A stretch of DNA of 64,000 nucleotides, taken from Promerops cafer. Taxonomy: Eukaryota > Chordata > Aves > Passeriformes > Nectariniidae. The DNA is taken from contig VZSE01009986.1 in the NCBI GenBank assembly GCA_013398275.1, forward strand, positions 1,214,794 through 1,278,793. Reading direction: 5' to 3'. The stretch's first letter is position 1. Every line of letters begins with the position of its first letter. Of this stretch, positions 9,775 through 21,870 are shown piece by piece. The notes under the pieces are model-generated. The model saw only the letters and a program-made list of their open reading frames with translations, was not told the DNA's origin and did no database searches. Both the position numbers and the translations under genes were made by a program.

Positions 9775-11739
9775 CTGCAAGGCAAGAGGAAAGGCTTTGA
9801 GGGGGTCCCTGGGCTGTGTGACTGAGGGGCAGCCCCCGTGAGGATCCATCCCGCAGCACGGCAGGGCCAGCTCCACCCTCCCCTTGCCCACTGCCAGGCA
9901 GGACCCTTGGGGCTCTCCCCAGCAGCCTCCATTGACCTTCCTGCTGCTCTTAGCAGAGAGGAACACAAACTCCAGTGGGGAAAAAAGGGCCCTAAAACGT
10001 CCCACCCCAACTGCACGGAGCAGGGTGTGCAAATACAGAAACCTGGCAGACACCAGTGACTGTGAAATCCTGCCACGTCTCCCAGGCTCCAGGGGCACCT
10101 CCGGGCTTCCAAAGCCTCACTGCACGAGCCACCGCCCAGAGCCCAAGAGAACATCATCACAGAAACCACTGCACAGTTAAGCCACAGGGATGTGATTTTA
10201 CTGATCCTTTTCCAAATCCTTGGAAGGCCTTCGGATGACTAAAAATGTAAATTTCATGGCTCTCTGCAACAGGAGCTGTCACATTAAATTCAGTATTTTA
10301 AGACTCTAACACTGCCTGAGAGAGAGAGCAGAGATGATGCTCGGCTGGGTGAGATCTCCAGACAGGGATGTCAAACAGAAAGGAAGAAGTAAATGATGGT
10401 GAAGAGACCCAGGTAGTTAACCCAGAATCTCATCACCTCATACTGCACAGGGAGGCCTAAAGCTCACTTCAACCAAGTCAGCTATGCTTAAAATAATGCC
10501 AGCAAGTTGCACCAGCAGCTCTTCCCGTAGCAGATGTTTCACAGCTCAACAGTTTAACCCCTTGCACGCCAGGCCAAGCTGCCTCCAGCCCCCACCTCGT
10601 TTTAACCCATTAAAATCCCAACAGTTGCAAACAGATCTGCACTGCAAAGGTGGGAGCTATTAAAAAACATTCAGAGACACACAAATCTGCAGTATTCCAG
10701 AATTCTCCATGGGGTTGCTTTCCCAAATGTCAAACAGGAGCTACCCAGATGACTAGATCACCCTGGCTGAGCCAGGCATGGGGAAGAGAAAGGAGCCACT
10801 CTGCTGCCTGTCACTCCATCACACCCTTCCTAGGGATGCTGGTTAAACCAGGCTGTTTCTGCTGCTCGTTGGCCTGAAGGCAGGACAGTGCCATTGCCCA
10901 CAGGGCTCTCTGTGGCTGTCTGGGCACAGAGCAGGGCACGGCAGCTTCCCCTGCCCACCATCCACACTGGGAGCCAACGGGGAGCTCAGACTGGGCAGAC
11001 ACAGCTGCACGAACCCACAGCGTGCCCGGGGTGCTGCCACACCCAACTGCTCCTGCTTGGACACAGACCTTGGAAAACCCCAGCCTTTGGCCAGCGCTGG
11101 CTTGTGAAGATGAGCCAAGTCAAACTCGCTTCAGCACACCACCAAGCCTGACTTTCCTCACTTACATTTGACCAGGGACTTTTCTGAGACAAAGGTGTTT
11201 ATCTACAGGATGGATTTTTGGAGCAGCAGGAGGTAAGAGTCACAGTGAAGTCTTCTCCAGCCTCAATAAAGTCCAAGCAAGCTGACCAACATGGGTGTAG
11301 CTTCTTACTACTGTAGCACATGAACGAGCCAAATGTATTGGGACCAGAAATTAAACCAGTTTTCAGTTACACAAGCCAAGTAAAAATCAAAACCAGCTGC
11401 TCCTACTCACAAGCAGCTTTATCCAGAGCTTAAACCCAGTAGAAACCAGAACCAATCTGTGTTAATCTCTAAAAGGTTTGCTATGCACAGCATGCACATT
11501 TACACTGTTCTGCAAATTTCCCTGTTATAAAACATTAAAATAAAGTGATGAACAAAGGAAACACAAACTTTAAGTGAATAAACATTCCCAGTTTTACATG
11601 ACAGGCCACCGCAGGTATGTGCTGAACCCAAAAGAATGTGGGTACAGATCAGGAGAGGAGCTATCTGAGCATCTCTGAAGGGAGGCAGCTAAACATGACT
11701 TTGTAGTCACCAAGTGCATAATCTCCACCTTCAGCAATC

Positions 11740-12070
11740 TGATAAACGCGGGGAGGGGGCCGGGGATTAGCCAGGACAGAGGAGTCCTCTATCTGCAGGG
11801 TTTAGCTCCGCGTCAGCTTAACTCCTGGCCCTCCCCCTGCTCGCAGAGCAGGGCCATAAATCCCGGGTGCCGGGGGATGCCGGGGTCAGCAGCAATGGCT
11901 GGGCTCGCCCTTGCTGGCAGGGGAGGCACGGCCGGGCAGGACCAGGGAGTCACCACCGGGTGCCACCCATGGGCAAAGGCAGGACACGCCGGGCTGCTGC
12001 AGCACCCCGGCACAGCCCCCGGGGCCGCAGCACCCCCTCAGCCCAGCGGCCCTGGCTGACCGTGTCAATG
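11740..12070. promoter_or_regulatory. Moderately CpG-rich patch
   Basis: GC-rich sequence from AACGCGGGGAGGGGGCCGGG to about 12.07 kb with frequent CpG, weaker than the other islands. No exon recognised. Confidence 0.3.
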
Positions 12071-14732
12071 AGGGCTCATTTCCAGGCACGGCGTTTTTTG
12101 TTGTGGGAAGAATGGGGCCGTCACCCAGCCAATGCGGGAAGCCCGGATGATTAAAGCGAGCAGGAATCAGAATCCTTCCCCTGCCATCCCCATCTCCCCA
12201 GTCACACGGCCAGACGGTGAGAATGGCCCCCGGGCACAGGCACTGCACACACCTCCAGCAGAAGCTGTTCCTTGGCTTTCCAGATTAAAATCGGCCGCCG
12301 AGCAGCGGCGCACGCCGTGAACAAAGACACAGACCCCAGGGAGCACGGAGGTGCCCGTGCTCCCCACAAACCCGGCGCAAACAAAACTGGGAGATGCAAA
12401 ACGATGGCCTACAGAAAGTCTTAGAGGTTTAGACCTTGGAAAAAATCCTGCAGGGACCACAGCCAGGCCCACGGTGCTGCCCTGTGCCCACGGGTCTGCT
12501 GCCCCTGACCTTTGCCAGTTTTCACCCCACGTAAAGCAGCCTCTGGTGTGGGTGAAGGATGGGGGAGATGGGGCAGAACCACAGTGAACTTCACAGAAAT
12601 GGTAAAGCACGAGCAAATCTAAAGCAGTTTTGCACTGAGGGTGCTCTGAACTCCCCTGACCATAAAATTTCATTAGAGTATCAAAACACATAACAAGAAT
12701 AGCAATTTTTAAGTGAATAAGCCCTCCCTCCTCTCTGTCACCTCTCATCTCACTGATTTCTCTGGTTTCAAATGCTACACAAGACAACACAATTAGGACA
12801 CAAAGCAGTTGATAAGAAATTTTTTCAAATACCTGTTTTATTTCAGAGAGAGAGCTGAGGAAGCTTCCCCCTGCCCTCTTCCCCAATTTTCCTGATGGGT
12901 CTTACATTTAACAAACTCATACACGGGATATTCTGGCTTTGTTCTCCCAACCCCTTGTAGCAGGGGCCACTAAATCAAACAGTTGCTGCTACGACAAAAG
13001 CACTCACAAAAATCTCAACCTCATCTTGAACCCTGAAGATTTTTATGGCTACTCCCTCGCTAGCCCCTCCCCGAAGCCACATTAAAGGATGTATTGTTTT
13101 CAGAGGTCATGGTAGGTTTCATACCACATACAATGTAAATTCTCCAAGAATATGATGATGTTACACAAGAATCACAGAAGATGGAGTAAAAAAGAGAAAA
13201 AAGTCTCTCCTCATCTATGTTTTATAAGACAAACAGTAAAAGCAATACATTAAATTCTTCAAGAAACTGGCTTTTGCCCTCAGCAAAATGAGCAATCTTG
13301 ATAATTTTTTTAAGAAAATTCCTATGAATTTCCAAAAGGAAATACCTTACAATCCTGCTGAAACACACAGCAAAGACCCAAACAGAAAGCACTACAGCAC
13401 GTGAACGAGATTCTAAAATACACAGCAAATAAACTAAAGCTTGGGGACACACACCCAGCACATCCCTGTCACTGCTCCCACCTGTCCTGTGGACCAAGGC
13501 CGCCGCCGGGAAGCCCGTGCTGGGAGTGGGGGAGTGGCACTGCCGCATCCCGGGAGGGGACCCGGTGCTGGCTGCATCTGCAGTCCCCAGGCTGCCAGGG
13601 GCTCACACCCACCCCTGGAGACCCGACTGAAAACTCTACAGCAACTGCAGCTCGCTGACAGATTTACCTTGGAAACCTGGTGGTGTGTTGGTGCAGCCAG
13701 CTTGTGGGATTTTCCATACTGGTGCTTTACGATAGAGGAGAAACAAAGACTTTATTTCCAAAAGTAAAGCCAAAAGTGAAGGCACAACCCCTCACCCAAA
13801 CCCAGAGCAGACGGTGTTGGGATTTGGCCTGGCTGGAAAGCAAGAGGGAGAACGCAGAAAGCCTCCACCAGCAAAACTTCCCATTTATACAACAGAACGT
13901 GAATTTACAGCTAAGAAAATCTTTTACAGCTGAAAAAAAAATTACAGGCAACACTCAGCACTGCAGTTCGTTACTATATTTAACATCTTTTCAGCTGTGT
14001 GCCAGTTATTTGCTTCTTGATTAACTGACCCTATCGCAGCCCCCTGCAGCACCCTTCAGCTGGGTTTAAATCTCAAGCTGCTAAATACCAGCTGTTTGGG
14101 GAGGGGGGCGGAGGGGGAGATCTCACACATGTGTTACTTAAATCCCAACTGCATCTCACTCTCCTCTCGCCTCTGGTGATGCCTCTAACACAAACAAACG
14201 TGTTGGGGTTTCTTTTCCCCTTTATTTGTCCTAACGATGTTTTTCATTGTCAATTTTTAGTTTCAAGAAAACCATCCCGTGAAATTCAAGCCCCAGAGCT
14301 GGAGGAACTCCCCCCTCAGTGTGGAGCGCTGCATTGTCCAAACAAGCCCACCCCCAAACCAGGCGCCTTTGCTTCTGGGGCCTTTTTTTTTAACTTATAA
14401 TCGATGAACACAGGGATTAAATTTTCTGTGCGCTGGCCCCTGCTCGGGACGGCAGCGAGCTCGGCGGCAGAGCCCGTGGCCGGGCGCACAAAGGGCTGGG
14501 GCGTCCCGCTCCTGCTCCCCATCGACCCCGCAGATGGGGGTCCCAGCCCCACGCTGGAGGCGGGCGAAGGCACCGCGTCCTGCCTGGCCAGCCCGGCTCA
14601 AAGAGCAGATTGTGCTGCCCCGGATCAGGCCGGCCACGGCGAGAGCTGAATAGAATTAACCCTCTGTGAACTAAAACAAAAACATTTGTGTGCCCAGCTG
14701 GGAGAAAGGTTAATTTAAATGGACAAGCCTCC

Positions 14733-14736
<4 letters not shown>

Positions 14737-14763
<27 letters not shown>

Positions 14764-14775
14764 NAAAGAAAGAGG
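14737..14775. repeat. Poly-A tract interrupted by a single N
   Basis: Twenty-seven A followed by N at 14764, then AAAGAAAGA. The N probably marks an unresolved homopolymer length. Confidence 0.9.
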
Positions 14776-15630
14776 CAGCCTGCAACCTCTTTCTCTGTAC
14801 TGTAAAAAGATGTTCTACTCACAGAGATCCTCATTTTAAAAAGCAGCAAGTGAATACTGGAAAGAAAAGAGGAGAAATGCTGCACTAGAGGAATGACCAG
14901 TGCATCTCACTCTGCTCTCCCTTTCCACTAACGAAGTCCCAAACTCACGGTCGTATTCCACCCTGATGCTGTTTCTGCCTGAGCAGAGTTCAGTCAAAAG
15001 AAAACCCCCATTAAAAACCCAGAAATCATCAGCTGCTCCTTTTCGGCTCGGTATAAATCAAGAGCGTGCAGCTGATGAAACCCATCACCCTTCCCCTGCC
15101 TGGGACACATCTCCATTTGCATATCAAAAACTCATCTGTGAAATGCAACTTCTCCCGGGCAGGGGAGCCCCGGCCCCGCCGCTGCCTCACCCCGACCCCA
15201 GCCCCGCGCCCCACGGACCCCACGTCCCGGCGGGTGGGAGCTGCCGAGGGACGCGGGGCGCTGCGGGACCCTCGCCCCGCTCCATTGTGCGGGACGGGGA
15301 GAGCACGGATCCTTCACTCCAGCCAGTTGTTGCACAAAGAGTTTGGAACAAAAGCCCGCACACCAAAATGCGCCCGATGGCCGGGACCGCAGCTGGGGAC
15401 AGGCACGAGGGTCGCGGTCGCGCTGCCCACGCTCACAGACCGACTCCGAGTTTAGTCGCTCTCTCAAGTGATCAACTTTCGCTGATCCAATTTTAGCAAA
15501 ATAAAGCTCCGTGCGCGGTCCCTGCCCTCGCTCCGGCGCGGTCGCACGCTCTGAATTAACGACTGGGTCACACTGGATTGGTTTTTTTAATTGATACATT
15601 ACAAAGCGGTAAAATGAAGCCCTGACTTAC

Positions 15631-15711
15631 CTGCCCTAAAACCTATTCTCTCGGCCCTATTGAAGCTGTCTAGATGTGCAGCCACTGAGAACGATGCTGA
15701 ATTAAGAAAAT
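15631..15711 (-). other. Candidate alternative NR6A1 5' exon with consensus donor
   Basis: On the minus strand the sequence TTTTAGGGCAG is followed by a perfect GTAAGT donor (exon end at 15631). This lies on the edge of a CpG-rich cluster upstream of the DBD exon. Reading in the phase required by that exon stays open from near 15773 and ends RAERIGFRA before DERVDQRT. There is an in-frame stop near 15772 and no ATG between it and the donor. A possible acceptor, TTAGTTTCAG, would start the exon at 15711 (81 nt, phase 1 in and out), but its pyrimidine tract is poor. More likely this is the 3' end of a first exon transcribed from the 15.9-16.6 kb island and partly lost in the gap there. It is not confirmed as coding. 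Confidence 0.35.
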
Positions 15712-16278
15712 CTGAAACTAACCCCACCCCCAGCGGTCCGGCTGCGGGAGCAGGGCCTGGGCACAACTAAACAGCGACTTTCTCCAACGTGTGTTACCAA
15801 ACACACAGTGCTCTCTGCTGAAATATTTCATCCTTGCTCTGAAGGTGAGCTTTACCGCTGTCCTCAGTCACAGAGGGGAAAAAAGGCTGCAAATACCGGG
15901 GGGCAGCGCCGGTCCCGGGAGGGCGGGCGGGCGCTACCGAGCGCCTCCGTGACCCCGATACTATCCATAATTAACGATACTAAAAAAAGCTCCTCCAGAT
16001 GGTCGGAGGGATTAGGAAGTTTAAAATATAAACAAATTAAGCCACAAAACAAACTAATGCCCTTCTTTTTTTTTTTTTAATTGCATAATCCTGCTCGCAG
16101 CCCAGGACTACGCTGCCCGGCCCCCGTGCCCCGGGAGCCGTGAAAAGGCAGGAAAAGGGGAAAGCCCGCACGGCTCCTTCTCCCCGCGGTCCCGGGCGGT
16201 CCCGCAGCCCGCGGTCCGAGCCCCGCACGCCGCGGGCACCGGGACGGGGCGGCCCCGCGCCGGTAGCGGCGGGGGGCG

Positions 16279-16369
16279 NNNNNNNNNNNNNNNNNNNNNN
16301 NNNNNNNNNNNNNNNNNNNNNNNNNNNNNNNNNNNNNNNNNNNNNNNNNNNNNNNNNNNNNNNNNNNNN
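16279..16369. other. Assembly gap (91 N) inside CpG island
   Basis: A run of N is flanked by GGCGGGGGGCG and CGCCGCACCGGCC. The missing sequence is probably very GC-rich. Confidence 1.
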
Positions 16370-16424
16370 CGCCGCACCGGCCCGCGGGGGGGCCGCGCCC
16401 CCGCCCGCCCGGCAGGGGGACTGA

Positions 16425-16550
16425 GCGGCCGGCCGCGACCGACGGACCGAGCGACGGACCGACCGACAGAGGGACTGAGCGGCCGGCTGAGACCGACAGA
16501 CCGACCGACCAAGCAAACGACTGACAGACCGACTGACTGACTGATCGGAT
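16425..16550. repeat. Degenerate GACC/GACT low-complexity repeat
   Basis: The run is built of GACCGACGGACCGAGCGACG-type tetramers that drift into GACTGACTGACTGATCGG. It adjoins the N gap and is followed at 16602-16674 by imperfect CACTGGCCA units. Confidence 0.8.
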
Positions 16551-16601
16551 CGCTGCCCCTGCCGTGAGGCATGGCCTGGGCAGTTGCCATGAGGCATCAG
16601 A

Positions 16602-16674
16602 TACTGGCCATCACCACCAACCACTGGCCACTGGCCACCAGCTGTTGGCCACCAGCCATCACCACTGGCCACCA
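16602..16674. repeat. Imperfect ACTGGCCA(TC)ACC repeat
   Basis: About six degenerate units such as ACTGGCCATCACCACC, CCACTGGCCACTGGCCACC and TTGGCCACCAGCC, lying between the GACC repeat and a CR1 fragment. Confidence 0.75.
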
Positions 16675-16792
16675 TTTTGCACAGTCCTTCCACCGGCTCA
16701 CCCGGGAAGTTGAGAGGGCTGTTCACTGCAGTGTGAAACAGGCACCACCGACACACACATCAACAAAACCCAGGGACCCCCAGGGTGAAAAT

Positions 16793-16975
16793 AAAAGTTG
16801 CCCAGAGCAGCTGTGGCTGCCCCATCCCTGGACGAGTTCAAGGTGAGGTTGAACAGGGCTTGGAGCAACCTGGTCCAGTGGCAAGTGTCACTGCCCACAG
16901 CAGGGTGTGGAACAAGATGAGCTTTACAGTCATTTCCAACCCAAATCATTCTGAGATTTTATGACTCTGTGAAAA
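16793..16975 (+). mobile_element. CR1 LINE 3'-end fragment, sense
   Basis: The sequence reads AGTTGCCCAGAGCAGCTGTG, CTGCCCCATCCCTGGACGAG, TTGGAGCAACCTGGTCCAGT, CACTGCCCACAGCAGGG, TTCCAACCCAAATCATTCTG and ends ATTTTATGACTCTGTGA. This is the characteristic CR1 3' end with its terminal ATTCTATGA-like repeat. A 5'-truncated copy inside the NR6A1 intron. Confidence 0.93.
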
Positions 16976-19900
16976 TTATTTCTTTAAACTGACAGCAACC
17001 ATTGGAGAAAAACTTAAGCTTAGTTTTAATCACCAGTGAAAAGCAGTACAGACCCAGGCAGTACCAGCCAACAGGCACAGCTCACAATGCTCAGGCCAGT
17101 GCCCTCAGGGAAGCCCCTTCCCATGCCCACACCTGGCAGAGCACGGTGAACATGGACTGGGACTCCCAGTTCCCCCAGGAACTCAGGACTGGGAATTCAG
17201 GTGCTGCCTTGGTGGTGGTCACTACGGGGCAGGGACTGGAGCCCTCCTCGCAGGGGTCTGCACAAGTGAGACACTGGAGTTAGAACAGAACACAATAAAT
17301 CCATGGCTGATTTGGCTGCTCACCTCAAAACAGGTACCACTGGCAGCACTGATCATGGTGAGCTCTTCGTCAGACACAGCCGTGTGTGTCTGCACCAGAA
17401 AATATTTTCATGAAGCTCTTCTGCCCCCTCATCCTCCCTCTGGGATGAACTCAGCCTGGGCTACAGCGCAGCTCACGTGTCCTTAGTGCCTAATAAACTG
17501 TCCTGGTGCTCACCTGCATTTGATCAGCCCAAACCAATGCTCACCACACCACAGCATTCAAGGGAAGGCTCAAGAGCATTTCTGCTGATGCCCAATCCAA
17601 CCTGTCCCCCAGATGTCTGGATGTCTCAAAACTGGCTCTGCTCAAAAGCCACAGTTTGCTTCTGTTCCTCATCCTGAGGACTGCAGCACCCAACTGTGCT
17701 CTGAGAAATGCCTGCCTTAGAATAAACAAGGCACAGAGGCAACAAAAGAGGTCATATTTCACTCCATCCCAAGCCTGAAATTTTATTGCTTTCTGGTGAC
17801 ATCCAGCAATGCAAGTAACCTCGTGAGCATGCAGGGCAGAGTTCAGTGGTGTCCTCCTGGCAGCCTGGGCCCCCTGCTCCAGCTGACCCTGCTTGGGCAG
17901 GGAACCTGGCCACCAATCCCAACCCCAACCCCAACCCTTCCACGATTCTCTCTACTCATAATCCTGTTTTTAACCCAGCATTTCCACACAGCAGGTGCAT
18001 TTGCAGGAGCAAACTCTCACGAGCCCACCCTGCCCTGCTTTGCTGATGCTGTACATCCGTGCAGCTCTGTGTCAGTCCCCAAGACCCCCGTGGGACTGAC
18101 CTCCCCTTTGTCACAGCAGCAGTCACCAAACCCGGGCTGGCTGAGGAGCCAAGGTAAGCCAGCCCTGGCTGCACTATTGACACAGCTGTTTGCAATTGTG
18201 CTGCTCCCAGAGCTCCACATTCTTCATCCCATGCAAGCCCTTCGCTGGCTCCCGACACCCCTCGGAGAAGTGTGACCAGAATGCAGAGTGCTTATTTTGT
18301 AAAGCCGTGGTGTGGTGTGGACACAGCAGGCTGAAATGAAGCAACTTAATCTTGAGATAACACAAAGTTGCTCCCACAACTGCTGTTCGGACCCAAAACA
18401 CAAATACACCAAAAAAACCACCCCAAAACAAACCCCCCTCCTAATTCTGAAATTGCAATTATAGACAAAACCTGGCTGGGAAAAATGATAATTGCCCAAA
18501 CAACCCAAATCTTCCAAATTATTCAAAACTCACATTAAATACACATCAGTTTATCCATAATAAATCCTTATGGGCAGAAAATAATTGCAGAGATCTGAAA
18601 CTATTCTGTAAAATCATAGGCCAACTGGCAATAGGCAGAGGGCAGGCAAAGAGACAGGAAAAATGAGTTCTGTTGTCTGACCCAAACAGCCATGCAGCAG
18701 GTCTGGGCAAAAGAAAAATAAGGTAGCTGGTTCTTATTTTAGCCTATATCAGCCAATTCCCACCCCAGACAGAAAAACCTGATGCTACTGTAACCAGCAT
18801 CTAAGATTGTATAATGACACCAGTTCATAACAGTAAAAGCCAAAAGCATTGTCAAAAAGTGGGCAAGTGGCACTGCTGCCTTCAAGGGATTTATTGTCCT
18901 GATGTTAAAGCCATAAGGGACAGGCACAGGAAGCAAGAGGAGGTGCTGCCCCTCTCCCTGTGCTCCCTGGTCATGTGCCATGAGATCACCATTCCAAAGA
19001 GAAGGAATTCTCCAAAGATGTGGCTTTTTCAGAAATATGGAGACAAAGTGGCATCATGAGCCAGTACCAAAATGGACTGAACAGTGCCAGGCCAGGACAC
19101 TCTCTGCCAATCCCAACTGGCCACAGCCAATCCCAAAAACTTTGATGGAAACCCCAAATTTGGGCAGAGCAGGGTTGGCAGAGCTGCGTGGTCGCAGGGG
19201 CAGCCCTTCCTTGAGCTCTCGCTCTCCCACCCACGGCCACAGTTTCATAATTCCCCGTGCCCCAGCGAGGCTTTGCCCATTTTCATGACAATCGGGGCTC
19301 TGTTGTGTCCCCGCAGTTTGAGCCATCAGCCCCTTTGTGGCAGGAACAAAGTCCGGGCTGAGGATAACAAAACCCAGCACATCTCGGCGCTGAAGGCGAC
19401 AAACCCAGGGCTGCCCCCACACCACTGAGCTGGCCACGGACCAAACTACAACACTGAAGGGGATTTCATTTCAAGCAACAAACAGATCTAAGGAAATACC
19501 CGAGTCCTGGCTTAGATTTCATTTTGCCCACAATGGTGCTGCTGGCAGCACCTGCGCTGTGCAGCTCCTGAGCCCGTGTGGGTCGGCAGGAACCTGGGGA
19601 ACGAGACCCAGTGCCCACAGCCAGAACCAACCTGGTCTGCAAATGCAGCTGAATAAACGATAAAAATTCAGATTAACACATCCCAACAGCCTCGGTGCTG
19701 CGGATGTTACTGCTTCCAGGCACTGCAGTGAGAGAACTGGTTGGAGGTAAACACAGTGTGTACTTTCCCCAAAAGATCTATTCCACTCGCTATGCATGCA
19801 GTTATTTCAGAGAAAAAAATTAAAAATTAATATAAAATTGCTTAGAGGAGCTGTGGACGGAACTGCAAGGAATGATAATAAACATCCACCTGATGTCTGA

Positions 19901-21239
19901 GCTGTTCTGTGATAATGGTTTAACAACAGATCAGGTAATTCCTCTCCTCCCTGGCGTTAAATGCACCAGGAGTGTGGTGTTAATAATTCTAGTGAAGGTG
20001 GTCACTTGGTGCACATAAAATTAAGCTATTTTCTCCTTCTTACTAGTTTGATAGGTCGTTGTGTAAATTGAATCCTTCTATCAATTCCTGCTTTTATCTG
20101 TTTATTTATATTTTTATTTGCATGGCTACCGAATTTGCCATCCCAGTCAATTGAGTGGTTACAAGAAGAGTTTCATTGCACCTCGCTTGGTGGGTGACAA
20201 ACAGCAGAGAGCAGCTCTGTGTAACAGAGGGAGAGGCAGGGGGGAGGTTAAGGGCTCCTCAGAGAGGTCGCCTTCAGAGGAAAAAAGGAAAACAAATGGG
20301 ATTGTAGGCATGGGAAGTATATGGTTTTACTGCCTTAGTGGGAAAGTACAAGAAAGGGGAATTGCAAAGGGAGAAGCTTTACATTTCTATGAGGAGGCAA
20401 TCGAGCTCCATTCCCTTCCTAGGGATGGCTCCATCCATTCTAAGAGTGCATCTCCTGTAACTGCCAGCAACCAAATGAGGTCACACAGCATCAGATCGTC
20501 CTGCAAACACGGGGCAGTCCTTGGGCTGGGTCGCTGTTACCAGCGAGAGCCCCACAGAGCCCCGGGCACTGCATGGCTGGAGCAGCAGCGGGGCCAGGGC
20601 ACGGCCCCAGCCCTGCAGCTCCATCTCCTGTGGGCAGCTGTTCCTCCCGGGGATGCTCAGGCACAGAGCCCACAGCAGATGCAGCAGTGGGGCTTTGCCC
20701 CGGCGCCTCCCACCTACAGAACCAGTGCACCCATCAGCCAGTGTGGACACAAAGGAGCCCAAATCTCATCCAAACCTGGGCAGATGATGTTTAGCAGGGT
20801 GCAGGAACAGAGGAGAGGCCTGGAGGCAGAGAGCATCTCCCAGATTTGAAGAGGTGGGAAAATTCTGTGCATTAAAGTGATAAACTGAAAAGCCAAAAGA
20901 TGACTTTATGCCAGACTTACACAAACTGCAATCACACAGCTACACCAGCCTGCTGCAGTTGCTGGTACTTTAGCAACAACAGACCAAGTTTGTTATTATA
21001 ACTGTAGTAATTATAGTTCTGAATGCTATTTACAAATTCCAGCTTGGTGGTGAGCAGCAATTTTTTGTAGGCCCAGGGAAAAACAAACATACAGCGAGGA
21101 CATTTCCTCAAATTCCAGGTCAGATGGCAAGACAAAGAAGAAAACACCTTTAGAATTACAACTGCAGCAGCTTGGGAGCTTCTTTGGATCATTAGGTGTT
21201 GGGGCAAGTCCTGTTTGGGAACATCCTGGCTGCTCCATG

Positions 21240-21870
21240 CCTCTTACACGCCGGTGTGACTCGGCAGAGGGGAGGTGGCACATCGTGACAGCACAGCGGG
21301 ACCCGGGCCACGCGTGGGATGTGGCCGCGATGCCGAGCGCAGGCCGAGCATCACCGGGCACAGAGAAATGCTTGGATTATGTCGGAAGGGAGAAAACACG
21401 GACGGATCCGCACCCACGGGCTTAACCGCAAGTTTAACACGTGCTGCGCTCCTGTGGCTCAGGGGACGCGGCCCCGGCCCCGGCGCGGTGTCCCCGCGGG
21501 TCCGTGCGGCCGCCGCTGGACGGGAGAGGGCAGCACCCGACCGAGGACACGGCGAGCGGCACGGCGGGGGCGGCACACCCGGGCCGGGGCCGGGCACACA
21601 CCCAGAAGGGCCGGGCACACACAGGGGCCGGGCCATATTGTGAAATGCGAGCCCAGCCTCTCCCGGGACACCCCCAGAGTCACGCCCGGCTCTGCCCGGC
21701 TCTGCCCNCTCCCGGGACACCCCCAGAGTCACGCCCGGCTCTGCCCGGCTCCAGCCGCAGCGCGGAGCCAGCACCGGTTTCAGCAGCAGCTTTTGGTGCC
21801 CTCGCAAGGCGCCAGCTCCGGCCCCGGCGCTGCCCCGGGCAGCTCCGCAGCATCCTCCTCTCTTTAGGGC
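21240..21870. promoter_or_regulatory. CpG island in the NR6A1 intron
   Basis: About 600 bases rich in CpG and GC (GGACGCGGCCCCGGCCCCGG, GGTGTCCCCGCGGGTCC and similar), sharply bounded by AT-rich flanks. A weak minus-strand donor (GGCGT before GTAAGA, at 21248) lies on its edge. No recognisable coding exon. It contains the N-flanking duplication. Confidence 0.55.
21660..21751. repeat. Direct duplication around a single N in a CpG island
   Basis: A 43-nt block starting CTCCCGGGACACCCCCAGAG occurs at 21660-21702 and again at 21709-21751, with an N at 21708. Identical copies flanking one N suggest an unmerged assembly overlap, although a true tandem repeat is possible. Confidence 0.8.

Larger units (their letters stand above)
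14405..16560. promoter_or_regulatory. Cluster of CpG-rich islands upstream of the DBD exon
   Basis: Three CpG-dense blocks (about 14.41-14.65, 15.14-15.56 and 15.89-16.56 kb) are separated by ordinary AT-richer sequence. The last contains an N gap. On the minus strand a perfect GTAAGT donor follows at 15631, so the cluster may be an alternative NR6A1 promoter. CpG density is judged by eye. Confidence 0.5.

Noticed and set aside
11209..11232. 24-nt plus-strand microexon-like segment between CTACAG and GTAAGA
   Set aside because: Very short, with no neighbouring exon to join. Single good splice motifs are expected by chance in 64 kb.
12167..12886. 239-codon minus-strand ORF
   Set aside because: No homology recognised and low-complexity start region. 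Lies in the NR6A1 intron without convincing splice sites.
17914..17938. CCCCAA-type short repeat resembling a ciliate telomere
   Set aside because: Only about three units, and not the vertebrate TTAGGG motif. Simple-sequence noise.
20118..20849. 243-codon plus-strand ORF, the longest in the window
   Set aside because: No recognisable domain, unusual mixed composition and overlap with other open frames. Most likely chance in GC-richer DNA.
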